A stretch of DNA of 50,456 bases. Origin: Dolichospermum sp. UHCC 0259 (GTDB lineage: Bacteria; Cyanobacteriota; Cyanobacteriia; Cyanobacteriales; Nostocaceae). Of this stretch, positions 1 to 8,072 are shown one piece after another. The position numbers were made by a program, and so were the translations under genes. The DNA lies in the NCBI RefSeq assembly GCF_009711935.1, contig NZ_VIKX01000303.1, positions 1 to 50,456 of the forward strand, given 5' to 3'. The notes under the pieces were generated by a model. That model was not told the DNA's origin. It did no database searches and saw nothing but the letters and a program-made list of their open reading frames with translations. The stretch's first letter is position 1, and every line of letters starts with the position of its first letter.

Positions 1-142
1 TACTGTAGAAGGAATTAATAATAAACTCAAATTAATCAAAAGACTTGGATATGGATTTCGTAACTTTAGTAATTTTAGATTACGTAGTTTATTAAACTGG
101 CACTTTAGTATTAATTCTCCATAAAAGGGACGCAAGAGCCCC
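1..142 (+). mobile_element. right end of an ISL3-type insertion sequence, cut by the window edge
   Basis: The first 124 bases encode a transposase tail. About three bases after its stop lies GGGACGCAAGAGCCC (127-141), which in reverse reads as a terminus beginning GGGCTCTTGCGTCCC, a plausible terminal inverted repeat for this family. The other end is outside the window, so the exact boundary and target duplication cannot be checked. Confidence 0.6.
2..124 (+). CDS. ISL3 family transposase, C-terminal fragment
   Basis: An open frame enters from the window edge and stops with TAA at 122-124, giving 40 residues. The sequence includes VEGINNKLKLIKR, GYGFRNF and LLNWHF, the signature of the extreme C-terminus of ISL3-type DDE transposases, in which the last catalytic glutamate lies in the VEG(I/Y)N segment. 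The protein would cut and join DNA at the ends of its own element. Whether the upstream part is intact cannot be judged here. No neighbouring gene depends on it. The family call rests on motif recognition only. Confidence 0.7.
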   Translation, partial: TVEGINNKLKLIKRLGYGFRNFSNFRLRSLLNWHFSINSP

Positions 143-225
143 AATTACCAGCCTAAACTAGATAACTAGCAACTTGAGTAATTAGGAATTAATTGGGTAA
201 TCAAGCTATTTAATCCATATCCAAT

Positions 226-564
226 TTAATTAGTATTAACTTGTGTAGTATCAACATCTGTAGCACCATTGACGTTGTGAGCTACTGTAACCATTTTTTT
301 GAGAATATCCTGGTTGGGAACTTTACCTTTTAGTACCACAGTGCCACCTGTTTGAGCAACCCATAATGTATCAATATCATCAAGGTCAGGATGTTGATCA
401 AATGCTAACGCTACGCGCTTGGCTAAACCACTTTGGTCATATTCTCCATTTAATCCTATGCGTTCTGGCTCTATGGTTTGTGTGTTAACATCAGCGTTAG
501 AAGTTGGATTAACTTGGGCGCTTTCGGATTTTTCTAAGCCAAACATTCTTTGTAACCAACCCAT
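226..564 (-). CDS. BON-domain protein
   Basis: This is a small protein of about 112 residues with no catalytic motif. The C-terminal two thirds (about residues 43-112) is a BON domain. It shows the spacing LAKRVALAFDQHP, then a beta hairpin with GGTVVLKGKVPNQD, then helix plus GATDVDTTQVN. BON domains bind phospholipid or other envelope ligands in periplasmic and osmotic-stress proteins. The N-terminus (MGWLQRMFGLEKSE) is a short amphipathic stretch rather than a signal peptide, so export is doubtful. I chose the ATG at 564 because AGGAAC lies about 10 bases before it and conserved-looking sequence begins there; a longer frame from 630 is possible. It is transcribed away from ilvN and its target is unknown. 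Confidence 0.7.
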   Translation of the reverse strand: MGWLQRMFGLEKSESAQVNPTSNADVNTQTIEPERIGLNGEYDQSGLAKRVALAFDQHPDLDDIDTLWVAQTGGTVVLKGKVPNQDILKKMVTVAHNVNGATDVDTTQVNTN

Positions 565-651
565 AAATACTTTGTTCCTGTCAATTTTCACTGCTGATGA
601 CAATATATGGCTTTGATTTAAAGGCTGCATCTATCTTTGAAAATAGATATT

Positions 652-676
652 GTTGGGTTTCGTTCCACAATCCAAC
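652..676. repeat. dispersed palindromic repeat (GTTGGGTT...AATCCAAC)
   Basis: GTTGGGTT at 652-659 pairs with AATCCAAC at 669-676 with one G-T pair, around a 9-base loop. The sequence resembles a dispersed repeat common between cyanobacterial genes. It lies in the divergent spacer between the BON gene and ilvN. Confidence 0.5.
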
Positions 677-780
677 CTACGAGGAATTGCGATCGCTCTA
701 CTTTGATATGATTGGGGATTTATAGATAACTTTTCCATAGGAACGGAACGATCGCAATTATTAAGTATAAAATAAAAATT

Positions 781-836
781 CAGACCGACAATGCAGCGTA
801 GTCGAAACTCGCTTTGCAGTCATGAGTGCCGGTCTG
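781..836. repeat. inverted repeat in the ilvN leader region
   Basis: CAGACCGACA (781-790) matches the reverse complement of TGCCGGTCTG (827-836) at 9 of 10 positions, enclosing 36 bases. It ends 28 bases before the ilvN start. It could be a structured leader or a small mobile repeat. No T run follows, so it is not a simple terminator. Confidence 0.5.
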
Positions 837-864
837 CGTTCATGTCATGCTCCTTTAGTCGCCG

Positions 865-1383
865 ATGAAACATACGCTGTCAGTTATTGTGGAAGATGAA
901 GCGGGGGTTCTATCCCGCATTGCTAGTTTATTTGCGCGTCGGGGTTTTAATATTGAAAGCCTGGCTGTGGGACCTGCGGAACAGGATGGAGTATCCCGAA
1001 TTACGATGGTTGTCCCTGGTGATGATCGCATTATTGAGCAACTGACTAAACAACTGTATAAGTTAGTTAATGTTCTCAAGGTGCAGGATATTACAGAAAT
1101 TCCTTGTGTAGAAAGAGAATTGATGCTTTTGAAAGTAAATGCGACTAGCAGTAATCGTTCGGAGATTATTGAATTATCTCAGATTTTCCGAGCGCGAATT
1201 GTAGATGTGGCTGAAGATTCTTTGACTTTGGAAGTTGTGGGTGATCCTGGTAAAATGGTAGCGATCGTGCAAGTGCTACAAAAATTTGGATTGAGAGAAA
1301 TCGCTCGCACAGGTAAAATTTCTCTGACTCGTGAATCGGGTGTGAATACTGAATTACTGAAGTCGTTACAAACAAAAGTCTAG
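865..1383 (+). CDS. ilvN: acetolactate synthase small (regulatory) subunit
   Basis: This is the regulatory subunit of acetohydroxyacid synthase, the first common enzyme of valine, leucine and isoleucine synthesis; it activates the catalytic IlvB subunit and carries valine feedback control. At 172 residues it has the family's usual length. Residues 1-75 are an ACT domain ([20 protein letters not shown], then [12 protein letters not shown]), and residues 80-160 are the second, ALS_ss_C domain with the RELMLLKV start. The ATG at 865 is the only in-frame start matching the family N-terminus; upstream ATGs at 842 and 846 run into stops within a few codons. No clear ribosome site precedes it. The intact ilvB gene is not in this window, but a small ilvB-like fragment is found at 32394. 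Confidence 0.95.
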   Translation: MKHTLSVIVEDEAGVLSRIASLFARRGFNIESLAVGPAEQDGVSRITMVVPGDDRIIEQLTKQLYKLVNVLKVQDITEIPCVERELMLLKVNATSSNRSEIIELSQIFRARIVDVAEDSLTLEVVGDPGKMVAIVQVLQKFGLREIARTGKISLTRESGVNTELLKSLQTKV

Positions 1384-1502
1384 TACCGCAAAACGGAATT
1401 AAAAATTAATTATTAAAAATTCACAAAGCAAATTCAACAGGCTGTTTATGGATTTTTAATAGTTGGCTCAAAAGTTAATAATCGGAGTTTTTGCTCCAAT
1501 CA

Positions 1503-1550
1503 AGCAGCAGATATGGTGTAACCACTATACTTGCTGCTATTATTTTTATT
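1503..1550 (+). terminator. probable terminator of ilvN
   Basis: AGCAGCA (1503-1509) pairs with TGCTGCT (1532-1538), with an inner TGGT/ACCA stem (1514-1517 with 1521-1524), followed by the T-rich stretch ATTATTTTTATTTA. It lies 120 bases after the ilvN stop. Confidence 0.5.
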
Positions 1551-1840
1551 TAATAGGGAATTTGTGTCAAACTGGCATGACTTAAGCAGTGGAAATTTGA
1601 TAAAAACTCTATAAGTTCAAGATAAAAATAATAACCCATACATTAATGTTTATGTTTGGTTGATATTTATCAACGCTATGGCATTCTCATTTAATTGGTG
1701 AAGATTTATTTTTGTAAATCACCACGTAATTAATTATTTAAGATGGTGATTTGAATATGTCATCTCTTTGAGATTATCAATTAAAATCTCAGGTGTTTAT
1801 CTAGTGAAAAGATTTCATATATTTTCCTGGAGATATTGAT
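1551..1840 (+). other. AT-rich spacer upstream of the polysaccharide locus
   Basis: No open frame of note is present. The spacer separates ilvN from the first polysaccharide gene and presumably carries its promoter, but I could not pick out convincing -35 and -10 boxes. GGAG at 1829-1832 is the ribosome site for the following GTG start. Confidence 0.4.
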
Positions 1841-3889
1841 GTGAATATCCTATTTTTTGTTTCTCACGTTACTATTCAGAAAACAATTAAAAATTTATCC
1901 CATCAATTAAGTAAGGTTAGAAATAGACATTGGTTTATTTTTGATATTACTATTTTTGCAATGACACCATTGTTAGCATTGTCTTTGCGGTTAGATGGTG
2001 ATCTAAATTTGCAAGAATATATTTCACAGTTAGAAGTTGCTACAATTTTGTTTTTAGTAGTTAAACTAATTGTTTTTTGGGGATGTGGTTTTTATAAACG
2101 CTATTGGCGATATGCAAGTATTGAGGAAGTAATATATATAGTCATGTTGATGATGGGTGTGATAGTCATCCAAACAACGCTATTTAATATATTGGATAAA
2201 ACATTCAATATGCTATTAAGTAATCTTCCGCAATCACTACCAATTTTGGAGGGAATACTGTCTGGTATTTGTGTGATTGCGCTACGGTTTAGTGTGCGGG
2301 TTGTGGAAAGGGTCAATCATAGACAGAAAATATCTAAGCATAGGGAGAGAGTGCTGATTATTGGTGCGGGTAGTGCGGGGGTTTCTCTGGTGGAAGATAT
2401 GCAAAGAAATCCCCAGATTGGGGTTTATCCTGTAGGCTTTATTGATGACGATATCAAAAAACAGCATATACATTTACGGGGGATTCCGGTATTAGGCGAT
2501 CGCTACAAAATTTCCGAGGTAATTAAAACACTGAAAATCCAAAAAGTTATCATCGCTATGCCTACAGTTTCTGGACAAATTATTCGAGAAATTGTTGATA
2601 TTTGTCAAGCCAATGGAGTCCAACCTAGCACCTTACCAGGAATACATGAAATCCTCAATGGTCGTGTCCGAGTGGATAGTATTAGAGATATCAAAATTGA
2701 AGACTTACTCAGACGCGAACCTATTCATATAGACATTAAAAGAGTGTCTAAATTTATTAAACATAAAACAGTTTTCGTTACAGGTTCAGGAGGATCAATT
2801 GGGAGTGAACTATGTCGGCAGATTTTACGTTGTCACCCAGCCAAAATCATTCTGATTGGACATGGAGAAAATTCTGTTTTTAATATCCAACAAGAACTAG
2901 AACAGCTTATCCAAATTATCAATAACGGTCAATTAGCTATCAATATTCCGCTGCCGCAGATTTATACATTTATTGCCGATATTCGGGTGCTGTCGAGGTT
3001 AGAACACGCTTTTGAGAGATTTAAACCGGATGTAATTTTCCATGCTGCTGCTCATAAGCACGTTCCACTCATGGAATTAAATCCCGCTGAAGCAATTACT
3101 AATAATGTGATTGGAACAAGAAATTTATTACAAGTAGCACTGCAATATAATGTGGAACATTTTGTGATGATTTCCACAGACAAAGCAGTTAATCCTACTA
3201 ATGTTATGGGTGCGAGTAAAAGAGTAGCTGAAATGCTAGTTTTACAAGCAGCAAAACAAAGTGGTAAATCCTATGTAGCTGTGCGGTTTGGGAATGTTTT
3301 AGGAAGTCGAGGTAGTGTAGTTCCCACTTTCCAAAAACAAATTTTAGCAGGGGGACCAATTACAGTTACTCATCCCGATATTTGCCGTTACTTCATGACT
3401 ATACCCGAAGCTGTACAACTGGTGTTACAAGCATCTGTTCTGGGTCGTAGTGGTGAAGTTTTAATGCTAAATATGGGTGAACCCGTGAAAATTGTGGACT
3501 TAGCAAAAGAACTGATTCATCTTTCAGGATATGAGCTTAACAAAGATATTGATATAGTATTTACGGGTTTAAGACCGGGAGAAAAGCTGTTTGAAGAATT
3601 GTTTATTGAGGGAGAAGAGTATGAAAAGACGGAGCATGAAAAACTGTTAGTTGTGAAAAATGCCAGTCAAATTATTCCTAGTTATTTGGATATTACTGTA
3701 GAAACATTACTGGGAGCAGCTGCTAAAAATGATGCCCGTTCTATTATGTTGTTACTGTCACAATTGGTAGCCGGTTACAAGCCTAAATATTTAGAACAAA
3801 ATGGCTCAGGAGATATTGAAAGAAATAGTGTTTTCATCCCAATTGCCAATAGCAATATTTTGGCAAACACTGAGCCACAAGGAGTGTAA
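1841..3889 (+). CDS. membrane-bound UDP-sugar 4,6-dehydratase (FlaA1/WbpM/CapD family)
   Basis: The enzyme converts a UDP-HexNAc (typically UDP-GlcNAc) to its 4-keto-6-deoxy derivative, the first step towards bacillosamine-, FucNAc- or QuiNAc-type sugars. In its 682 residues, about four membrane helices fill residues 35-165, a first Rossmann segment has VLIIGAGSAG near residue 170, and the catalytic Rossmann domain begins with VTGSGGSIGSEL near residue 313. STDKA is followed by MGASK, so the usual catalytic Tyr of YxxxK is Met, as in the large WbpM-type enzymes. The start is GTG with GGAG 8 bases upstream. It opens the polysaccharide locus. Together with the PglC-, PglD- and PglE-like genes downstream it fits a diacetylbacillosamine-type route. 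The exact stereochemistry of the product is not readable. Confidence 0.9.
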   Translation: MNILFFVSHVTIQKTIKNLSHQLSKVRNRHWFIFDITIFAMTPLLALSLRLDGDLNLQEYISQLEVATILFLVVKLIVFWGCGFYKRYWRYASIEEVIYIVMLMMGVIVIQTTLFNILDKTFNMLLSNLPQSLPILEGILSGICVIALRFSVRVVERVNHRQKISKHRERVLIIGAGSAGVSLVEDMQRNPQIGVYPVGFIDDDIKKQHIHLRGIPVLGDRYKISEVIKTLKIQKVIIAMPTVSGQIIREIVDICQANGVQPSTLPGIHEILNGRVRVDSIRDIKIEDLLRREPIHIDIKRVSKFIKHKTVFVTGSGGSIGSELCRQILRCHPAKIILIGHGENSVFNIQQELEQLIQIINNGQLAINIPLPQIYTFIADIRVLSRLEHAFERFKPDVIFHAAAHKHVPLMELNPAEAITNNVIGTRNLLQVALQYNVEHFVMISTDKAVNPTNVMGASKRVAEMLVLQAAKQSGKSYVAVRFGNVLGSRGSVVPTFQKQILAGGPITVTHPDICRYFMTIPEAVQLVLQASVLGRSGEVLMLNMGEPVKIVDLAKELIHLSGYELNKDIDIVFTGLRPGEKLFEELFIEGEEYEKTEHEKLLVVKNASQIIPSYLDITVETLLGAAAKNDARSIMLLLSQLVAGYKPKYLEQNGSGDIERNSVFIPIANSNILANTEPQGV

Positions 3890-3980
3890 TTAACAATAAA
3901 TAATTCAGATATAAACACCACAAAATTCAAGGATATAGTCAAAGACCAGAAAGAATTATACCTATCCAGGACAATTGAAG

Positions 3981-5552
3981 ATGAAGCAACGTTCCCAAAA
4001 ATTTATTGTGACCTTATTGTTAGCTACTGTGATGATTTTGTGGTATTACCCAAAGAATTTAGAAGGATATGCTCTAGACCTAACTCATATCAAACTTGCA
4101 GGCAGCAAAGAAGAAGTTTACTATATCGCCGGGGATAAGTTTCTCATAGCTGGCTTTGACATCCTGGATAGATACTGGAGTCAGATTGCTAAAACAGGTA
4201 AGCATCTTCTGCGAGGTCACTTAGACAATTACTTACCGATCGCACTTAAGTCACTAGATTATCAGCCGGCTGAAGCAATGATGGGTTCATTTGCTGAGTC
4301 TTTCTTTTCTACTCGCAATCCTCATACAGGGCTAATTCCCTTCTCCTATGACTCGCCAGATCCCTTCTCGAACATGAGTACAGGGAACAAGCAACCTGTG
4401 GCTTTGATAAGCAAAGGAGTCGAAATTTGCCAGTGGTTTCCTGACGACTTGAATCTACTCAAAAAGTGTGTAGCATTAGCTGAAGCAACCATCAAGCACT
4501 TTGACGAAAATAACAGTGGAATGTGGGGCTGGGTAGAGGTGAAAGATGGTCAGCCCAAGAGTAAAGTGACGCTGACACAGGATTACGGTGCGGTAGCTAA
4601 TGGGTTAGCGTATTTGTCCCAAAAAACTGGCAATCCTAAGTTTATAAAATGGGCGAATCAGAAGTTAGAGTTTGTCTGGCAGAACCGGATGAACCAGCAT
4701 CTAGCTTTACTCGAAGAACAATTCACTCCTACTCAAGCCCTCTTCCGTTCAGAGGAAAGGTCTAGCGATACAGACACCCTATACTACGTGCGGCAACTGT
4801 TCGATCTCCACCAACTGACGGGTGAAAAGAAATATCTAGATAGGGCAATGGCAGTAACGAATCTATGGTACGACAAGGCCTGGGTCGAGCAGTGGGGTCA
4901 CTTTGTCCGCAAGCTAAATCCCAATGGAAAGCCCGCTGTCAATCAGCTTTATGGTGACGGTAAATATAACACTCTCTATATCCTGGTTAAAGCCTATCGT
5001 GCCACCAAAGACGCTAAGTACATTCAGCGATTCAAGCAAGCGTGGGATAATTTGCTGAATATGGGAAAGGATGGATTTGTACCGGAATATATTGAACAAG
5101 GCAAGATGGTCAATAAGTATGGCTTAGATCAACAGCAGACGATCTTTCTCGACATCCTTGTGGAAGCCTATGAAGCCAGTGGGGATAAAGAAATCCTCAA
5201 GGCAGCAGAAAACCTGGGGAATCGGATATTGCAACGGGGCAAAAACGTTATGCGGATGGAAGGAGGTCAAGCAGGACAAGCATTTTTGCGTCTGGCATTA
5301 GCACGGCAAAAAATCAGTCGGTTGCAGGTGTCAGTAGGTAAAGCTGGTACGCCAATGAAGGTGACACAGAACGGAAACAGGGTTCTAGAGGTGATTGTTC
5401 CCGCCGAGGTGGCAGTAGTTTATCTACCAAACGGTGTGTATAACTTGGAAGTTGGCAAGCATGGATTCAGTCGTAAAAAGAATATTCGGTTGGGTGGTAA
5501 AAACAATGAGAAATTTTCGATGGTTTCCTGTGATTTATTTAGTTCTGATTAA
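3981..5552 (+). CDS. exported alpha/alpha-barrel (six-hairpin glycosidase-like) protein, function unknown
   Basis: The protein has about 523 residues. A basic start followed by a hydrophobic stretch (IVTLLLATVMILWYY) gives a signal peptide or membrane anchor, so it should act outside the cytoplasmic membrane. The body has repeated helical hairpins with aromatic and acidic residues (MWGWVEV, LYYVRQLFDLHQLTG, KYLDRA, EYIEQGKM, EAYEASGDKE), the look of six-hairpin glycosidases or uronate-acting enzymes. The last 90 residues are a beta-rich tail. I could not assign catalytic acids. The ATG at 3981 has AGGA (3968-3971) 9 bases upstream; a TTG at 3975 is less likely. It is placed second in the polysaccharide locus, so trimming or processing of the polymer is the natural guess. 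Confidence 0.6.
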   Translation: MKQRSQKFIVTLLLATVMILWYYPKNLEGYALDLTHIKLAGSKEEVYYIAGDKFLIAGFDILDRYWSQIAKTGKHLLRGHLDNYLPIALKSLDYQPAEAMMGSFAESFFSTRNPHTGLIPFSYDSPDPFSNMSTGNKQPVALISKGVEICQWFPDDLNLLKKCVALAEATIKHFDENNSGMWGWVEVKDGQPKSKVTLTQDYGAVANGLAYLSQKTGNPKFIKWANQKLEFVWQNRMNQHLALLEEQFTPTQALFRSEERSSDTDTLYYVRQLFDLHQLTGEKKYLDRAMAVTNLWYDKAWVEQWGHFVRKLNPNGKPAVNQLYGDGKYNTLYILVKAYRATKDAKYIQRFKQAWDNLLNMGKDGFVPEYIEQGKMVNKYGLDQQQTIFLDILVEAYEASGDKEILKAAENLGNRILQRGKNVMRMEGGQAGQAFLRLALARQKISRLQVSVGKAGTPMKVTQNGNRVLEVIVPAEVAVVYLPNGVYNLEVGKHGFSRKKNIRLGGKNNEKFSMVSCDLFSSD

Positions 5553-5705
5553 TTTAGCACCTGCCTAAAACTATTTTCTATTTAGCCCTAAATCCAAATT
5601 ACAGAAGTTTGCCAAAAATAGAAATCCCTGTTTCTTTATCAAAATTTGCCAAATCAATTACACAACTTTTTAGGAATTGCATTAAATATTCGGAGATTAA
5701 TAGAT

Positions 5706-6623
5706 ATGAATCTTGCCAAAAAATTTATCAAACAATTTGTCAAAAAGCAAGAAAATTGGTCAATTGGAATTTATGTAGGCACATCTCTTGTAGATTTTGT
5801 TGCTCCTGAAAATATAAAAAACCCAGTTTTGACTGCTAAAGATGTAAAAGATGTTCCAGCCGAATTTGTCGCAGACCCGTTTATGATCAATGAAAACGGG
5901 ATTTGGTATATGTTTTTTGAAGTCATGAATGCTGCTGATCAGAAGGGTGATATCGCCTTAGCAACTAGCACTGATGGTTTTCAGTGGGTTTATCAACAAA
6001 TTGTAATTGATGAATATTTTCACTTATCTTATCCATACGTTTTTAAATGGAATAATGAGTATTATCTGATTCCAGAAAGCAATGAAGTCAACTCTATTCG
6101 CCTCTATAAAGCAGTGGATTTTCCTACGAAATGGACTTTTGTTAAAGATTTAATGTCTGGTGATAAATATTCTGATGCTTCTGTTTTTTACTTTCAGGAT
6201 TATTGGTGGCTTTTGACTTCAGTAAAAAGTAGCGATATTTTATATTTGTACTATGCAAATGATCTTCTAGAAACTTGGATTGAACATCCTAAAAGTCCCG
6301 TTATTAAGGGCAATAAAAATATTGCTAGACCAGGAGGTAGAGTCATAGTATCGGATGGCAAAATCGTTAGATATACTCAAGATGATGAACATTTATATGG
6401 TAATCAGGTGCGAGCATTTGAAATAACCAATCTGACAACTAAAAATTATGAAGAGAAACAAATCAGCAAAGATTCAATTATTAAAGGCAGCGGCAGGGGC
6501 TGGAATAAAATAGGAATGCATAATATAGATCCTCATAAAATTGATGAAAATACATGGATAGCTTGTGTAGATGGTTATCAAATATCTTGGAACTTTCGTA
6601 GTCGCAAGCATAATTTTTTGTAA
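5706..6623 (+). CDS. GINT1-N-like five-bladed beta-propeller protein
   Basis: This soluble protein has about 305 residues. The repeating pattern ADPFMINENGIWYMFFE, ATSTDGFQW, HLSYPYVFKWNNEYYLIPES and IRLYKAVDFPTKW is that of the GH43/GH32-like beta-propeller known from the N-terminal part of plant glucosamine inositolphosphorylceramide transferase and from bacterial polysaccharide loci, where it is often joined to a formyltransferase or glycosyltransferase. Here it stands alone. GGAG at 5692-5695 is 10 bases before the ATG at 5706, which supports that start over an upstream TTG at 5646. It has no signal peptide, so it probably acts in the cytoplasm on a nucleotide- or lipid-linked sugar. The family match is good; the reaction is unknown. 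Confidence 0.65.
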   Translation: MNLAKKFIKQFVKKQENWSIGIYVGTSLVDFVAPENIKNPVLTAKDVKDVPAEFVADPFMINENGIWYMFFEVMNAADQKGDIALATSTDGFQWVYQQIVIDEYFHLSYPYVFKWNNEYYLIPESNEVNSIRLYKAVDFPTKWTFVKDLMSGDKYSDASVFYFQDYWWLLTSVKSSDILYLYYANDLLETWIEHPKSPVIKGNKNIARPGGRVIVSDGKIVRYTQDDEHLYGNQVRAFEITNLTTKNYEEKQISKDSIIKGSGRGWNKIGMHNIDPHKIDENTWIACVDGYQISWNFRSRKHNFL

Positions 6624-6668
6624 ATCACATAATTTATAAAAATCTATCAAAAATAAATAAAGCAGATA

Positions 6669-8033
6669 ATGAAAATAAAAAAAATATTAGCGGGGAATTA
6701 CTTCCTCAAATTCAGAGAAGTCATCAAAGATTTTCATCCCGAAAATCGTCAAATCATCGGCAATACAGGCTGGCTGTTCTTGGGAAAAGTTTTCAGATTA
6801 TTTATAAGTCTTTTCATGGGAACATTAGTAGCACGTTATCTAGGTCCAGACAAGTTTGGTACACTTCAATATGCTTTGGCTTTTTCTAATTTCTTTTTGC
6901 CATTATCCACTTCACAAATGAGCAAAATTATAACTAGAGATTTGGTACAAAAACCAGTATCCAAGAATAATATATTAGGCACAGCTTTTACTGTTCAAAT
7001 CATTGGTGGAATCCTGGCAGCCACGTTATCAATAATTTTTATTAAAGTAATATATCCCCAGTCTTTTTATATTCATTTGCTAGTGGCAATTCTATCTATT
7101 AAATTTATATTTAATTCTTTCCAACCGATTGAGAATTGGTTTGAGGCTCAAGTTAAATCTAAGTTTCAAGTTTTAGCTAGTAATTTAGCTTTTGTGATTA
7201 TAACGACTATAAAAATCATACTTATTATAGTTAAAGCACCCCTATTTTTATTTGCTAGTATTATTAGTTTGGAAGCAATTATTTATGCACTAGGATTAAT
7301 ATTTTACTATCAACAAGATCATCAAAATATTAGAAATTGGAGAACTAACTTTCAATCCATCAAAGATTTACTCCGAGATTCATATCCTCTATTTCTGTCA
7401 GCTACAGCTATTTTCATTTATTCCTCAATTGATCAGGTGATGTTAGGAAACATGGTAGGTCATAGTTCAGTTGGGATTTATTCCAGCGCAGTGATTATCT
7501 GTGAAGCTTGGTCTTTTTTACCGTTTATCATTAGTTCTTCATTATATCCAAGTATGATTAAGGCTCAAAATCTGAGCCAATCTACATACAGAAAAAAACT
7601 CCAGAAAATTTACGATTTAACTAGCCTTATTTCCTATGCTCTTATAATTTTAATACTTCCCTTCGCTGGCTTTTTGATAACACTACTATATGGAGATAAT
7701 TATCAATTAGCTACTCCTATTTTTTCTATTTATATATTTACTTCTCTATTCACATTTCAAGGAGAAGTGATGAGCAACTGGATAGTTGCAGAGGGACTAC
7801 AAAAGTTCAATTTTTATGCAAAATTAATAGGATTATGTGCAAACATTATGCTCAATCTTCTACTAATCCCGCTTTACCAAGGTAAAGGAGCAGCAATTGC
7901 AACTCTGATATCTGCGTCGCTTGCAAATTATTTGTGCTTTCTTTTTTGGAAACAAACTAGAGAAAACGCGATACTGACCACTAAGGCTTTATTCCTACCG
8001 CTGAGATTGCTAACTTTACTCAAGCGTAACTAA
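6669..8033 (+). CDS. Wzx-type oligosaccharide flippase
   Basis: The 454-residue polytopic protein has 12 or more hydrophobic segments. It begins NTGWLFLGKVFRLFISLFMG, followed by VARYLGPDKFGTLQYALAF, the typical opening of the polysaccharide transporter (PST/MOP) family. It would flip the undecaprenyl-linked repeat unit from the cytoplasmic to the periplasmic face, where Wzy joins the units. A Wzy-like polymerase two genes downstream and a Wzc co-polymerase at the end of the locus support this. The start ATG is 45 bases after the previous stop. The substrate cannot be told from sequence. Confidence 0.9.
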   Translation: MKIKKILAGNYFLKFREVIKDFHPENRQIIGNTGWLFLGKVFRLFISLFMGTLVARYLGPDKFGTLQYALAFSNFFLPLSTSQMSKIITRDLVQKPVSKNNILGTAFTVQIIGGILAATLSIIFIKVIYPQSFYIHLLVAILSIKFIFNSFQPIENWFEAQVKSKFQVLASNLAFVIITTIKIILIIVKAPLFLFASIISLEAIIYALGLIFYYQQDHQNIRNWRTNFQSIKDLLRDSYPLFLSATAIFIYSSIDQVMLGNMVGHSSVGIYSSAVIICEAWSFLPFIISSSLYPSMIKAQNLSQSTYRKKLQKIYDLTSLISYALIILILPFAGFLITLLYGDNYQLATPIFSIYIFTSLFTFQGEVMSNWIVAEGLQKFNFYAKLIGLCANIMLNLLLIPLYQGKGAAIATLISASLANYLCFLFWKQTRENAILTTKALFLPLRLLTLLKRN

Positions 8034-8072
8034 AGAACTTATAAACAAGAGAAATTAGGAGGCATGATGAAA

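Noticed and set aside
382-420. GCTAACGCTACGC stretch resembling the palindromic repeat at 12227
   Set aside because: It lies in the BON domain coding sequence and encodes expected residues (AKRVALAF), so the likeness is probably accidental.
5609-5809. A 66-codon frame overlapping the start of the GINT1-like gene
   Set aside because: Overlaps a well-supported coding region in another frame, starts with a rare TTG and has no similarity.
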